The notes beneath the pieces are model-generated. The model was not told the origin of the DNA, did not search any database, and saw only the letters and a program-made list of their open reading frames with translations. Source: Lactobacillus sp. MRS-253-APC-2B (lineage in GTDB: Bacteria > Bacillota > Bacilli > Lactobacillales > Lactobacillaceae). Taken from it: a stretch of 64,000 nt of DNA. This document shows, piece after piece, positions 16,751-25,942 of the stretch (position 1 is its first letter; the number at the start of each line of letters is the position of its first letter). The DNA is taken from the NCBI RefSeq assembly GCF_012843675.1, contig NZ_JABAFO010000008.1, forward strand, positions 1 through 64,000. The letters run 5' to 3'. Both the position numbers and the translations under genes were made by a program.

Positions 16751-19609
16751 ATGACGTGGATGGATAATCAGCTGCGAGCTGACTTACAAAATGGCTTTAT
16801 TGACAGCAGTCTGCCGGCTGGCTCACTTGGACCAGAAATTCTAACCAATCGACAAGGCAATACGATCTTTAGTGAAATAAAAAATGAACTACGCACCTGC
16901 ACGAGTTTTAAGATGGCAGTTGCCTTTATTACACCGGCTGTTTTAGTGCCAATCAAGTCGATCATGATGGACCTGGCGCAAAAAGGCATTGGCGGCGAGC
17001 TTTTGACAGGAACCTATCTGCAGTTCAATGCTCCCAAGGTCTTTGCCGAATTGATGAAGATTCCCAATTTGACGGTACGCCTGACGAAAGAGACTGGCTT
17101 TCACCAAAAAGGCTACTGGTTTGACCATCAAGACTATGAGACTTTGATTATCGGCAGTGCCAACCTGACGATGGACGCGCTCTTAAAAAATGCCGAATGG
17201 TGCCTTAAAGTCAATTCTAAGCATCAAGGAGCCGTTGTGCAGCAGTTTGCAGCAGACTTTGGCGATCAATGGCAAGCGGCAGTTCAATTGACTGCGGGAT
17301 GGCTGACTGCATATCGAAAAGACTGGCAGGCACCGGTCTTAAGACCAGCATTGCAAACGACGCGATCTGCTCTGATTACGCCTAACGCTATGCAAAAAGC
17401 AGCCTGTGAACGAATCGAAACGCTGCGCCAGGCTGGTGAAAAGCGGGCTTTGGTGATATCGGCAACTGGGACGGGGAAAACGTACCTAGCCGCGTTTGCC
17501 GTTCAAAGTGCCAAGCCCAACCGCGTGCTGGTGGTTGCTCATCGCGAGCAGCTGCTTTTAAAGGCGCGGGCCAGCTTTCAAAAGATCATTGGCGGTCAGG
17601 ATCAAGACTATGGTTTTTTTACCAGTCAACAAAAGCCCGGCACCGCGCGATACGTGTTTGCTACGGTACAGACGCTGGCAAGGCACTTGGATCAGATTGG
17701 ACCTGCTGATTTTGATTATGTGATTATTGACGAGGTTCATCATGCCGGCGCGGCCAGCTATCAAAAGATCATCAACTGGCTGCAGCCGCGCTTTTTGCTG
17801 GGACTGACGGCTACTCCGGATCGAACCGATGATTTCAACGTCTATGCCTTGTTTAACTACCAGTTGGCCTACGAGATTCGGCTTCAAGAGGCGTTAAGCG
17901 AACGAATGCTGTGTCCATTCCAATTTGTCGGTGTCAGTGACTATGTCTGGCAAGGACGGACCGTTAGCGAAAAAACGCCACTTAAACACTTGCTTCAGCC
18001 TGAACGAGTGGATTGGATAATTAAAGTGGCTGAGTATTATGGGCATGACGGGGATGTCTTGCATGGCTTGATTTTTTGCTCGCGAACCAAGGAGGCCCAG
18101 GAACTGGCCGCGCTTTTGACGCAAAGAGGGTATCCAGCACAGGCTTTGACGGGACAGGATTCGGCAGCCAGAAGAGAGCAGGCGGTTGCCAGACTGCAGG
18201 CCGGTGAGCTGGTGTATCTGATAACGGTTGATGTCTTTAATGAAGGGATTGATATTCCCTGCGTCAATCAAGTGCTCATGCTGCGTGATACGCAGTCGGC
18301 AATCGTTTTTCTGCAGCAGTTGGGACGCGGACTGCGTAAGGCACCAGGTAAGCAGTTTTTGACGGTGATTGATTTTATCGGCAACTATCAGCACAACTAT
18401 TTGATTCCCCAGGCATTGACTGATGACCATTCTCATCAGCGCAGTCGGGCAATTCAGACGCTGAGTACCGAACCAACTTTGGGAATTTCAACGATCTCGT
18501 TTACCCGTCTGGCCTATGAGCGCATCTTGACTTCAGTTGAAAAAGCCCAGCTGACTGGGATGAGCCTGCTCAAAAGCGAGTTTAACCAGCTTAAACAGCG
18601 GCTGGGAAGAGCACCTTTAATGGCTGATTTTCAAAGAGCAGGAATCCTTGACGAAAGCATCTTTGCTGAAAAGTTTAAGATTTATCCGCGCTTCCTTCAA
18701 AAAATGGGAGAAACAGTCAGGCTCAAGCCCCAAACTGAATCGGTTTTACAGTTTCTGACTGAGGAATTGGCCAATGGCAAGCGCCAGCATGAACTGATTT
18801 TATTGGCTGCCCTAACCAAACAGTCAACGATTACGGTCGCTGATTTTAGCGAGCAGCTGCGTCAGAACGGCTGTTGGGTTGATGACGCGACTCTAGCATC
18901 GGTCAAACGAGTCTTGACGCTGGAGTATTATCTGACTAAAGGCAAGATTGGCAGCCGGATTCGCTATGGCAATCAGCCTTTGATTATCGTAACTGGTCAG
19001 CAGATCCAGCTGCATCCCCAGATTCAAAGATACCTGGCGGACGCTGAGTTCAGGCTGTTTTGGAATGATGCTATTGAAACCGGCCGACTACAGGCCTCAA
19101 AATATGACCAAAAAAAGCCGCTGACGCTCAACCAGCGCTATACTCGCATGGATGCCGTTAAGCTTTTGAACAATGCACACTACATGGTGCCGAATGGAAT
19201 CGGCGGCTATTATTTTATGGGCGAGACGGGAATTCTATTTGTGACCTACCATCACCCACACGCACGAGCCGCGGTTGACTTTAACAATCAGTTTCGCAGC
19301 CGGACGCAGCTTTCCTTTTATTCCAAGACTAATCGCACGCTGGCCAGCCGCGATGCCGAAAAGCTGTTGAATCCCAGCGCCAGTCTGCATCTGTTCGTTA
19401 AAAACTCGGACGAACAGGATCAATCGCAGTTCGTCTATCTTGGTCCTTGCCAGGTTATGCCAGGATCTGCGCATGAGTTTTTACAAAAAGGTACCAATAA
19501 GCCGATTTTTGGCGTGGAGCTGCTGCTGAAGCATCCTGTTGATCAATCGCTTTATCTGACTTGGCAAAATGAAGGATTGGTTCATCAGTTCAATCAAGCG
19601 GATTCATAA
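16751..19609 (+). CDS. PLD-nuclease-like domain fused to SF2 helicase with DUF3427
   Basis: A 952-residue protein. Residues about 40-190 are a phospholipase D-like domain with HxK(x4)D (H118, K120, D125) and GSANLT at 135-140. Residues about 210-550 are an SF2 helicase core: ATGTGKT (238-244), DEVH (327-330), GLTATPDRTD (351-360) and QLGRGLRK (523-530). The remaining about 400 residues match the DUF3427 arrangement of this family. Only one HKD motif is visible, so a nuclease active site would need a dimer. TAAGGAG precedes the ATG. It is a single gene with no adjacent methylase. It may act in DNA restriction or repair; function is inferred. Confidence 0.88.
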   Translation: MTWMDNQLRADLQNGFIDSSLPAGSLGPEILTNRQGNTIFSEIKNELRTCTSFKMAVAFITPAVLVPIKSIMMDLAQKGIGGELLTGTYLQFNAPKVFAELMKIPNLTVRLTKETGFHQKGYWFDHQDYETLIIGSANLTMDALLKNAEWCLKVNSKHQGAVVQQFAADFGDQWQAAVQLTAGWLTAYRKDWQAPVLRPALQTTRSALITPNAMQKAACERIETLRQAGEKRALVISATGTGKTYLAAFAVQSAKPNRVLVVAHREQLLLKARASFQKIIGGQDQDYGFFTSQQKPGTARYVFATVQTLARHLDQIGPADFDYVIIDEVHHAGAASYQKIINWLQPRFLLGLTATPDRTDDFNVYALFNYQLAYEIRLQEALSERMLCPFQFVGVSDYVWQGRTVSEKTPLKHLLQPERVDWIIKVAEYYGHDGDVLHGLIFCSRTKEAQELAALLTQRGYPAQALTGQDSAARREQAVARLQAGELVYLITVDVFNEGIDIPCVNQVLMLRDTQSAIVFLQQLGRGLRKAPGKQFLTVIDFIGNYQHNYLIPQALTDDHSHQRSRAIQTLSTEPTLGISTISFTRLAYERILTSVEKAQLTGMSLLKSEFNQLKQRLGRAPLMADFQRAGILDESIFAEKFKIYPRFLQKMGETVRLKPQTESVLQFLTEELANGKRQHELILLAALTKQSTITVADFSEQLRQNGCWVDDATLASVKRVLTLEYYLTKGKIGSRIRYGNQPLIIVTGQQIQLHPQIQRYLADAEFRLFWNDAIETGRLQASKYDQKKPLTLNQRYTRMDAVKLLNNAHYMVPNGIGGYYFMGETGILFVTYHHPHARAAVDFNNQFRSRTQLSFYSKTNRTLASRDAEKLLNPSASLHLFVKNSDEQDQSQFVYLGPCQVMPGSAHEFLQKGTNKPIFGVELLLKHPVDQSLYLTWQNEGLVHQFNQADS

Positions 19610-19639
19610 AAAAGCGCCCTCGCAAGCTTGAGAAGGCGC
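19610..19639 (-). terminator. Terminator serving the unknown gene at 19648-20301
   Basis: On the minus strand GCGCCTTCTC and GCGAGGGCGC form an imperfect stem followed by TTTTTTA. It also overlaps the end of the convergent helicase gene. Confidence 0.72.
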
Positions 19640-19647
19640 GATGATAT

Positions 19648-20301
19648 TTAATGGCGTTTGGCACGCCGAGCAGGGGGTTTGATGTTGTTTAGCTGCCAGA
19701 TCAGTTCATCAATGGTCATGATGCGCGGATTGTCGTCCCACTGGCGGCTGTCGGTAAAATCAGCCACGTCCCAGTAATGATTGAGTAGATTAAGACCGTC
19801 TTTGCTGATGGCAAGATAGGAATCCTCATGGACAGCGATGGCCAATCCAAAATTAATCAAGGCGCGCAATCGATGCAGGGCGGCCGGATTATCCAACAGC
19901 TGCTGATTGATCAAGACGCCGCCCTTAGCAAAGCGTAATGGCTCATTGCCCGTTTGTCCCAGCTTTTCCAGCAATGCCAGCCAAACAAAGTGCCAATAGC
20001 CCAGTTTGATGCTGCCAAGCTGGGGCTGCAGAAAGTTTTTTCTTAGACTGGCAATCAATTCCCGATGGCTGCCAAAACGCCGCAAATCATACGAGGCATC
20101 GGCAAAGCGACGCGAGCGCTCATTTTCATGCCAGGAAAAACGCAGATAAAACAGCCGTTGACCATGTAAGACATTGGCATAGATGCTTTCGGTGGACTTA
20201 GCTTGGTTAAAGGCGATCAGCTCGTAGTCGTGATTGGGTAAGGCGGCAATAATGGCATGATGAATCTCATGATGCCAGTCAAGAGTTGCTTGCGCGGTCA
20301 T
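19648..20301 (-). CDS. Uncharacterised protein, 217 residues
   Basis: I do not recognise this family. The protein is soluble, rich in His, Trp and Arg, with no signal peptide or membrane segment. The N-terminus resembles an alpha/beta domain (IHHAIIAALPNHDYELIAFN), the middle is helical (GYWHFVWLALLEKLGQ), and the end is basic (PPARRAKRH). A good GGGAGG site and codon usage like its neighbours support it as a real gene. It is convergent with the helicase gene, so a functional link is not implied by operon structure. Confidence 0.7.
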   Translation of the reverse strand: MTAQATLDWHHEIHHAIIAALPNHDYELIAFNQAKSTESIYANVLHGQRLFYLRFSWHENERSRRFADASYDLRRFGSHRELIASLRKNFLQPQLGSIKLGYWHFVWLALLEKLGQTGNEPLRFAKGGVLINQQLLDNPAALHRLRALINFGLAIAVHEDSYLAISKDGLNLLNHYWDVADFTDSRQWDDNPRIMTIDELIWQLNNIKPPARRAKRH

Positions 20302-20510
20302 GGAAAAACCTCCCTCAATTATGCTGACTCAATTATAAGCCCGGCGTTCATTTATTCTCAAACCAAAGCATTTCAGTTGTGGATTCAAGCTGGGTATACA
20401 GTATGGGACAATCACAACGGAATGAGCCGTGAATCGAGTGATTGACGAAATTATCGACTGGTGATGGGGTATAATAGTTTCCAATGATGTTTTGAAGGGA
20501 GTTTTCTGCA

Positions 20511-21401
20511 ATGGATACCAAGCAGTATAAGTTTGTTGGTAACGACTTTGACATTGAGGCCGAACCAACCAGGATCGATGGCTATAACGATGAAGACCTG
20601 GCCATGGTCGAAAACGTCAAGGGCCAGATTGAAGCTAACCTAAAAAAACTGAAGAAGTTTCAAAAGAAGATGTATTCAAGATCACGCTATGGCGTCGTTT
20701 TGGTCTTTCAAGCTCTTGACGCCGCTGGTAAAGACAGTATGATTGCCCACATCTTCTCGGGCATTGATCCGGTTGGCTTTACGGTCAACAACTTCAAGCA
20801 GCCAAGCAAGACTGATCTGAGTCATGACTACTTGTGGCGGATTCATCAAAAGCTTCCCGAACGAGGTGCAATCGGAGTTTTGAATCGGTCTTACTATGAA
20901 GACGTGCTAGTTTCACGGGTACATCCAGAATTGATTTTGAATGCCAATCTACCTAATGTACTGACGATTGATGACGTTAACGATGCCTTTTGGGATGGTC
21001 GCTATGAAGATATTCGTCAGTTTGAAAAGTATCTGACGCGCAATGGCTATGTGGTTTTGAAATTCTTCTTGCATGTTTCAAAAGATGAACAAAAGAAACG
21101 GTTTGAACGCCGCATTACGATTCCAGAAAAGAACTGGAAATTCTCGTCTTCAGACATCAAAGAGCGTCAATACTGGGATGAATATCAGCTGGCCTATGAA
21201 AAAGCCATTAACGAAACAGCTACTAAAAAGAATCCATGGTACGTGATTCCAAGTGACAGCAAGTGGTACTCACGTCTGGCTGTTTCTGATATCCTAACCA
21301 AGCGCTTGGGTAAATTGGACCTATCATTCCCAGAAGTTACCGTTGCACAAAAGGCCGCGATGGATGATGCCTTGCGCTTTTTGGAAAACGAAAAAGATTA
21401 A
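20511..21401 (+). CDS. ppk2: Polyphosphate kinase 2 family protein
   Basis: A 296-residue PPK2-type polyphosphate:nucleotide phosphotransferase. The P-loop is in FQALDAAGKDSMIAHIFSGI, followed by FKQPSKTDLSHDYLWR and the Walker B-like NRSYYEDVLVSRVHPE; a lid region with FERRI and WKFSSSDIKERQYWDEY follows. PPK2 enzymes use polyphosphate to phosphorylate AMP, ADP or GDP. Single-domain length fits class I or III; the nucleotide preference cannot be assigned. TATAAT at 20470-20475 is a plausible -10. The unknown gene behind it starts 15 bp after the stop. Confidence 0.92.
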   Translation: MDTKQYKFVGNDFDIEAEPTRIDGYNDEDLAMVENVKGQIEANLKKLKKFQKKMYSRSRYGVVLVFQALDAAGKDSMIAHIFSGIDPVGFTVNNFKQPSKTDLSHDYLWRIHQKLPERGAIGVLNRSYYEDVLVSRVHPELILNANLPNVLTIDDVNDAFWDGRYEDIRQFEKYLTRNGYVVLKFFLHVSKDEQKKRFERRITIPEKNWKFSSSDIKERQYWDEYQLAYEKAINETATKKNPWYVIPSDSKWYSRLAVSDILTKRLGKLDLSFPEVTVAQKAAMDDALRFLENEKD

Positions 21402-21416
21402 TCAGTGAGGAAAATT

Positions 21417-22034
21417 ATGGCTCTGGTAAATTCATTTGATCAATGGCAAAAAATCAGCGTACCAAGCAACAGCTATCTTAGTCTTAAGCAGCTTAACGAT
21501 GGTCAATGTCAGTGGGAACTGATTGAAAAGACCCATGCCAAACCGGCGATTAAAGACTGGCAAAATCTGCCGGCCAACGAGTTCAACCATTTACAGACCA
21601 AACGACTGTACCAGAGTCTAACGTCTTTGATTGAGGATTCTAAGACGCGGCGCTGGTTTGTTGGCGAGCATCCTTGGTGGGACTGGTCGTTTAATCTGCA
21701 ATTCATCGAAGACCTAACGCCAGATGATCCGCTTAACCGGTGGATCGAGGAGATGGCTGATAAATTGGATGGTTATCTGAAACAAAGCCACTATCAGCAA
21801 GCTGTCAAAATGATGGCTGGTGTTTTGGTCAAAAAACTGCAAGTGTCACCGGAACTGATCGAACCTTATGCAATTTATCTAAACGCCAGTGCGCATCAAT
21901 TCGCCAAACGCGGCCTGACTACGGATCGTGCTAAAACAGCAGTTCAGTTGAAGCAGACGGCTCATCATTTGATGAATCGACAATGGGATTTGCTGCAAGC
22001 TGATCTGCAAAATCTCAATCACTGGTGGGACTGA
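21417..22034 (+). CDS. Uncharacterised protein in operon with PPK2
   Basis: A 205-residue soluble protein of unrecognised family. It is Trp- and Gln-rich (GEHPWWDWSFNLQF near the middle) with a helical C-terminal half (YQQAVKMMAGVLVKKLQVS and KTAVQLKQTAHHLMNRQWDLL). The frame opens at GTG 21405, but that GTGAGGA is itself the ribosome site for ATG 21417. It follows the polyphosphate kinase gene by 15 bp with no terminator, so co-expression is likely. I assign no function. Confidence 0.75.
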   Translation: MALVNSFDQWQKISVPSNSYLSLKQLNDGQCQWELIEKTHAKPAIKDWQNLPANEFNHLQTKRLYQSLTSLIEDSKTRRWFVGEHPWWDWSFNLQFIEDLTPDDPLNRWIEEMADKLDGYLKQSHYQQAVKMMAGVLVKKLQVSPELIEPYAIYLNASAHQFAKRGLTTDRAKTAVQLKQTAHHLMNRQWDLLQADLQNLNHWWD

Positions 22035-22233
22035 TCTTGAAGTAAAATGATGCTTAAAAGAACGAGCTAAAATGATGCATATGGCCCAAATAATAGGCAG
22101 ATTGATGAATTTAGTTGCGCTGAGCCGTAAAGTTGCTTAAAATAGGTCCGTATAGCTATATACACACCTATTGCGCGATCCTTGCCTAGCTGAATTGTTA
22201 GACAAGGGTCGTTTTGATTTAGGGGAGATTTCA

Positions 22234-22908
22234 ATGAAAAAACGCAGAATTATCTTAATCATCGGTGGCGTCCTGGCAATTCTAGGGCTGGCAATGCTGG
22301 TTTGGGATTTTCGCCATGAACTGATGCTGGTGCTTGATCCAACCACGGCGCATCGTCACCAGTTGATGCGACTGATCCGATCGCATGGGGCCGCTGATAT
22401 TGTCTTATTGACTATTGTGATTGGACTTTTAAACGCAATTCCTGGTATGTCCAACTCGCTGCTCTGCATTCTGGCGGGATTATGCTATGGACCATTGACC
22501 GGTTTTTTGATGAACTGGACCGGCAACATTTTGGGCAGCTGTCTGGTGGTATGGCTGATCAAGCATATCGACGTTTCGAAAAAAATTAAAACCAGTCGCC
22601 TGCTGACGGCACTGACCGACCAGCGCCACCCCTTGATTGGTTTGACAATCGGCTATATGATTCCCGTAATTCCCAGTGTTTTGGTCGATTATGCCGGGGT
22701 TAGAATGAAGCTTGATCGTTGGCGGTTTCTGCTGATGATTGCTGGTGGGATGCTGCCGACCTCCTTTTTGTATGCATTTGGTGGTGATGCGCTGTTCAAT
22801 GCCGACTTCAAGCGCTGCAGCGGGGTGGTAGTCGCACTGCTGATTTTGATTGCGATGTATTTCTTGATTCGGCGTCGGATGAAAAAACCGGCCAGTCCAG
22901 CAGTCTAA
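22234..22908 (+). CDS. TVP38/TMEM64 family (DedA/VTT-domain) membrane protein
   Basis: A 224-residue membrane protein with about six hydrophobic segments. The VTT-domain blocks are NAIPGMSNSLLCILAGLCYG, then WTGNILGSCLVVW, and IPVIPSVLVDYAGVRMKLDRWRF. This family is related to DedA and to eukaryotic TMEM41B/VMP1, for which lipid scrambling or transport has been reported. The frame runs upstream to 22171, but AGGGGAG places the start at ATG 22234. Confidence 0.86.
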   Translation: MKKRRIILIIGGVLAILGLAMLVWDFRHELMLVLDPTTAHRHQLMRLIRSHGAADIVLLTIVIGLLNAIPGMSNSLLCILAGLCYGPLTGFLMNWTGNILGSCLVVWLIKHIDVSKKIKTSRLLTALTDQRHPLIGLTIGYMIPVIPSVLVDYAGVRMKLDRWRFLLMIAGGMLPTSFLYAFGGDALFNADFKRCSGVVVALLILIAMYFLIRRRMKKPASPAV

Positions 22909-22923
22909 CTATATCTGAAAACT

Positions 22924-22964
22924 AAAAACACCTCGTTTGGTCATTTGCCAAATGAGGTGTTTTT
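22924..22964. terminator. Bidirectional terminator between the TVP38 and DUF2252 genes
   Basis: AAAAACACCTCGTTTGG pairs with CCAAATGAGGTGTTTTT with one mismatch. Confidence 0.9.
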
Positions 22965-22971
22965 GAAATAT

Positions 22972-24357
22972 TTATTGAGCCAGATAGGCTAAGAAGCGTT
23001 GATAATCTTGATCAACCTGTTCGCTATATTTAATCGCCCAGTTGGCTAAGCCCTCGTCCAATTGTTTTTGCTTGCGCAGATAGCCAGCAATTCGTGGTGC
23101 CGTTGGACTTTGGAAATGTGCCATGGCCAAAAGAAAACTGCAGATTTCGGCATAGACGCTTAGACTTTCCAGATCCAGGCGGGTAGCATCGATTGATTCC
23201 TTCATATCACGGAATTGGCGCAGATAATAGCCCCGACCGTCAAAATGCGTACTGCCTAAAAATGGATCCGAGGCCGACTGCAGCACCTTTTGAGCCGTAA
23301 CGATGCGGCGTCCAGCGTTAAGGCTGCTTTTGATTGATTCGGCAACTGGCATGGCTAATAAGTTGTAGCGCAATGGCAGGGCTTCTTTCATCTGCAAAAC
23401 CAGGTGACTGCCATCGATCCCAGTCAACAGCAGCAAAAAGCAGCGCGTGCCAAAGCTGCCAACTCCTACACTGTAGCGGATTACATCTGAAAGATGATAG
23501 CTGGCCAATAAAACGCGGACGTCTTCTCTGACATAGTTGCGGTAGCTGTTAAACGCTGCTTGGATTTGTTTGAACGTTCGATCGCTGACGTGACGTGCAC
23601 GTGGCGGATTTTCCCGAAAAACGAGACGACCGCGCAGATCAAGCGTGGTGAATTTTTTGATGACCATTTCTGAGTTGTTTTTGGGACTCTTTTTGAGAAT
23701 TCGGTCAATGATGCGACTCATTTCGGCACGATCTGTGTCTTCTAATGAGTTTAGCGTCTGCATCATGTCATGAATCTCATATGAGAAATAAAAGCGCTGC
23801 AAAAGGCTCAGGGTTTCGGCATGTTTGACGCCGCGTCGATAGACCTTGCACATGCTGCCTAAAAGCGTCCGCATGCGATCAATGTCAAACTCGTTTTGCA
23901 AGCCGACCAAATAGGTGCTGACCAGCAAGCGTTTTAGGTCGCTTTCCCAGTTGCCGATTCTGGCTTCGTCAAAATCATTTAAATCAAAAAGCAGTTTGCG
24001 TTCCGGTGAGGCATAAAAGCCATAGTTTCCCAGATGCGCGTCGCCGTTGATGATAATTGAGATACCGCTTTGAAACTGCTGCTTGAGGTCTTGTTCCATT
24101 AATTCGGCAGTACCACGAAAAAAAGCAAAGCGACTGGCAGCCATGCGTTGATGACGCAAAGGCAAAAGTTCTGGGATCATCTTGGCTTCGGTCAGCTTGA
24201 TCAAATTAATTGGATCGCGCTGAACAGGGACGTATTCGCCGAGTTTTTCGACTGGAACCTGGCGTCTTTGCAACTTGCCATCGTTTTCCAACTCGGCTTT
24301 GGTGGCGTTGACCTGGACCTTTTTAAGATCAAAAACATCCAGAGGCTGATTGAGCAT
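22972..24357 (-). CDS. DUF2252 family protein
   Basis: About 461 residues. The family blocks are visible: FFRGTAELMEQDL, INGDAHLGNYGFY, LLFDLNDFDEARIGNWESDL, and the later FGTRCFLLLLTG and LRQFRDMKESI. The GDAHLGN and DxNDFDE segments recall the catalytic loop and metal site of kinase-like (APH) folds, so phosphotransfer is possible but unproven. The frame reaches back to a GTG (24378) overlapping the scrB stop. AAGGAAG better serves GTG 24360 or ATG 24357. The four-base proximity to scrB makes this the second gene of the sucrose hydrolase transcript. Confidence 0.85.
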   Translation of the reverse strand: MLNQPLDVFDLKKVQVNATKAELENDGKLQRRQVPVEKLGEYVPVQRDPINLIKLTEAKMIPELLPLRHQRMAASRFAFFRGTAELMEQDLKQQFQSGISIIINGDAHLGNYGFYASPERKLLFDLNDFDEARIGNWESDLKRLLVSTYLVGLQNEFDIDRMRTLLGSMCKVYRRGVKHAETLSLLQRFYFSYEIHDMMQTLNSLEDTDRAEMSRIIDRILKKSPKNNSEMVIKKFTTLDLRGRLVFRENPPRARHVSDRTFKQIQAAFNSYRNYVREDVRVLLASYHLSDVIRYSVGVGSFGTRCFLLLLTGIDGSHLVLQMKEALPLRYNLLAMPVAESIKSSLNAGRRIVTAQKVLQSASDPFLGSTHFDGRGYYLRQFRDMKESIDATRLDLESLSVYAEICSFLLAMAHFQSPTAPRIAGYLRKQKQLDEGLANWAIKYSEQVDQDYQRFLAYLAQ

Positions 24358-24374
24358 CACTGACAAAACTTCCT

Positions 24375-25838
24375 TCACATGTTTTTCAGCTGCCAGACCG
24401 TACCATGAGCATTGATGCGTTCACTAAAGCCTGCCCAGACCTGACATGGATCATTGAAGAACCGCAACGTCAAGACGTGCTCGCCATCATTGACGAAGAT
24501 CTCGGCTAGTGAGTGATCGATAAAGATATCAAGCTTTAATGGCTGATCGGCTGGCAGATCTACGCTGCGTACCGTGCCAAAGTCAGGAGCGACAGGTTGG
24601 CCGGCATGACTGCGATCTACGCTTAGTTTACCAGTCCGCGTATCAAAACGCACCTGCAAACCGGCAGAAAGATCTTGCGAAGCTGTCAAAAAGAGCGTCC
24701 CAGCCTGGTCGGCAGCAATGTCGACTTCCATTTCAAACTGCCGTCCAGTCTTGATATGGCTGACGTTACCGTTGAATGACTCGGCTTGACTTCGCAATTC
24801 TTTCATTGCTGGGACCGGTTTTTGAATTAGGCGTCCGTTTTGGTAGTGCAGCTCCTTGACCTGGCTTAAGCAATTGGCCCAGTTCTCTTCATCAGTTGGG
24901 TAGGAAAGATCGGGAAGCCCAACCCAGCTGATGGCATAGGCTTGGCCATCCGGAGCATTGAAGGCCTGAGTTGCATAGACGTCAAAGCCATCGTCTAGAT
25001 TGACGGGAGTCTGCGAGCTGTTGATCAGTTTGGCCTGCTCATAGTCAAATTCATCACCAGTCAGATACATATTCGGGTAAATGTTTTCATAATCGGCAAC
25101 CCTTTTATCCAAGCCTTGAGGACAGAAGATCAAAACGGGATGACCGTCAACATCGATCAGGTTGGGACATTCGCACATATAACCCATCGAGTCTTTCATA
25201 CAGTCAACGTAACCCACTTCATGCCAGCCATTGATCAGGTCATCACTGGTCCACAAATCGATGTGACCTTCTTCGGTGGCCTTTTCCTGCGCCCCGATAA
25301 TGGCATAGTATCGGCCATCATGTTCAAGCAACTGTGGATCACGGAAATGCTCGCTGATGTGGTCAGGATTGACAAATAGTGGCTGGTCTAGCTTGGTTAC
25401 GCGGTTTTGCTCATCCATCCAGGCGCCCAGCTGGTATGGTGTTCTTTGCCAGTCTTGGTCACGATGATTGCCGGTATACATCAAAAACAAGCGATCATCG
25501 ATGGCCCGTGCCGACCCGGAATAGGCTCCATGACTGTCGTATTCGGTATCGGGTGCCAAGGCCAGACCGTGATCTTTCCAGTGCACAAGATCAGGTGAGG
25601 TCATATGCATCCATGACTTCAGACCATGGGCGGCACCAAATGGAAATGACTGGTAAAAGACATGCCATTCACCATTGTAATAGGAAAAACCATTTGGATC
25701 GTTTAAAAGACCAGAGCTTGGCCGAACGTGATAATGCATCTGATAAGGCGAATTATCAGCCTGAGCCTGCAGTTTTAATAATTCTAAGGCGCTATGCTTT
25801 TCATAAGGCAGATAGCGCTGCTCGCGAGTCCATTCCAT
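24375..25838 (-). CDS. scrB: Sucrose-6-phosphate hydrolase (GH32)
   Basis: A 487-residue intracellular glycoside hydrolase family 32 enzyme. Signature residues are the nucleophile block LLNDPNGFSYY, the transition-state block FRDPQ, and the acid/base ECPNL, followed by a C-terminal beta-sandwich with LKLDIFIDHSLAEIF. No signal peptide is present, consistent with cleavage of sucrose-6-phosphate delivered by a PTS into glucose-6-phosphate and fructose. AAGGAG precedes the ATG. An operator identical in type to those before the PTS gene overlaps its -35 box, and a cre-like site follows the -10. Confidence 0.95.
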   Translation of the reverse strand: MEWTREQRYLPYEKHSALELLKLQAQADNSPYQMHYHVRPSSGLLNDPNGFSYYNGEWHVFYQSFPFGAAHGLKSWMHMTSPDLVHWKDHGLALAPDTEYDSHGAYSGSARAIDDRLFLMYTGNHRDQDWQRTPYQLGAWMDEQNRVTKLDQPLFVNPDHISEHFRDPQLLEHDGRYYAIIGAQEKATEEGHIDLWTSDDLINGWHEVGYVDCMKDSMGYMCECPNLIDVDGHPVLIFCPQGLDKRVADYENIYPNMYLTGDEFDYEQAKLINSSQTPVNLDDGFDVYATQAFNAPDGQAYAISWVGLPDLSYPTDEENWANCLSQVKELHYQNGRLIQKPVPAMKELRSQAESFNGNVSHIKTGRQFEMEVDIAADQAGTLFLTASQDLSAGLQVRFDTRTGKLSVDRSHAGQPVAPDFGTVRSVDLPADQPLKLDIFIDHSLAEIFVNDGEHVLTLRFFNDPCQVWAGFSERINAHGTVWQLKNM

Positions 25839-25880
25839 AATATTTAACTCCTTACTGTTTTAGATAATCGGAAACTGATT

Positions 25881-25894
25881 TGAAAGCGCTGTTT
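25881..25894. promoter_or_regulatory. cre-like catabolite repression site before scrB
   Basis: TGAAAGCGCTGTTT resembles the CcpA consensus (central AAAGCGCT) with a poor last two positions. It lies downstream of the scrB -10 box, where CcpA would act as a roadblock. Confidence 0.6.
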
Positions 25895-25903
25895 TACCTT
25901 CTA

Positions 25904-25932
25904 ATTTTAAGGAGTTGAATGCTTTGTGTCAA
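25904..25932 (-). promoter_or_regulatory. scrB promoter
   Basis: On the minus strand TTGACA (25932-25927) and TAAAAT (25909-25904) are spaced by exactly 17 bp. The -35 box is formed by the operator half-site. Confidence 0.85.
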
Positions 25933-25942
25933 ACGTTTATCA
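25927..25942. promoter_or_regulatory. LacI-type operator of scrB (ScrR-like)
   Basis: TGTCAAACGTTTATCA is a 16-bp inverted repeat with a central CG, as bound by LacI-family repressors. It shares TGTCAAACG with the operator at 27617-27632 in front of the PTS gene. It overlaps the -35 of scrB and the stop codon of the upstream GNAT gene. Confidence 0.78.

Noticed and set aside
22152-22167. TATAGCTATA-type palindrome upstream of the TVP38 gene
   Set aside because: Short and A/T-rich; it may simply be a -10 region. No second feature supports an operator.
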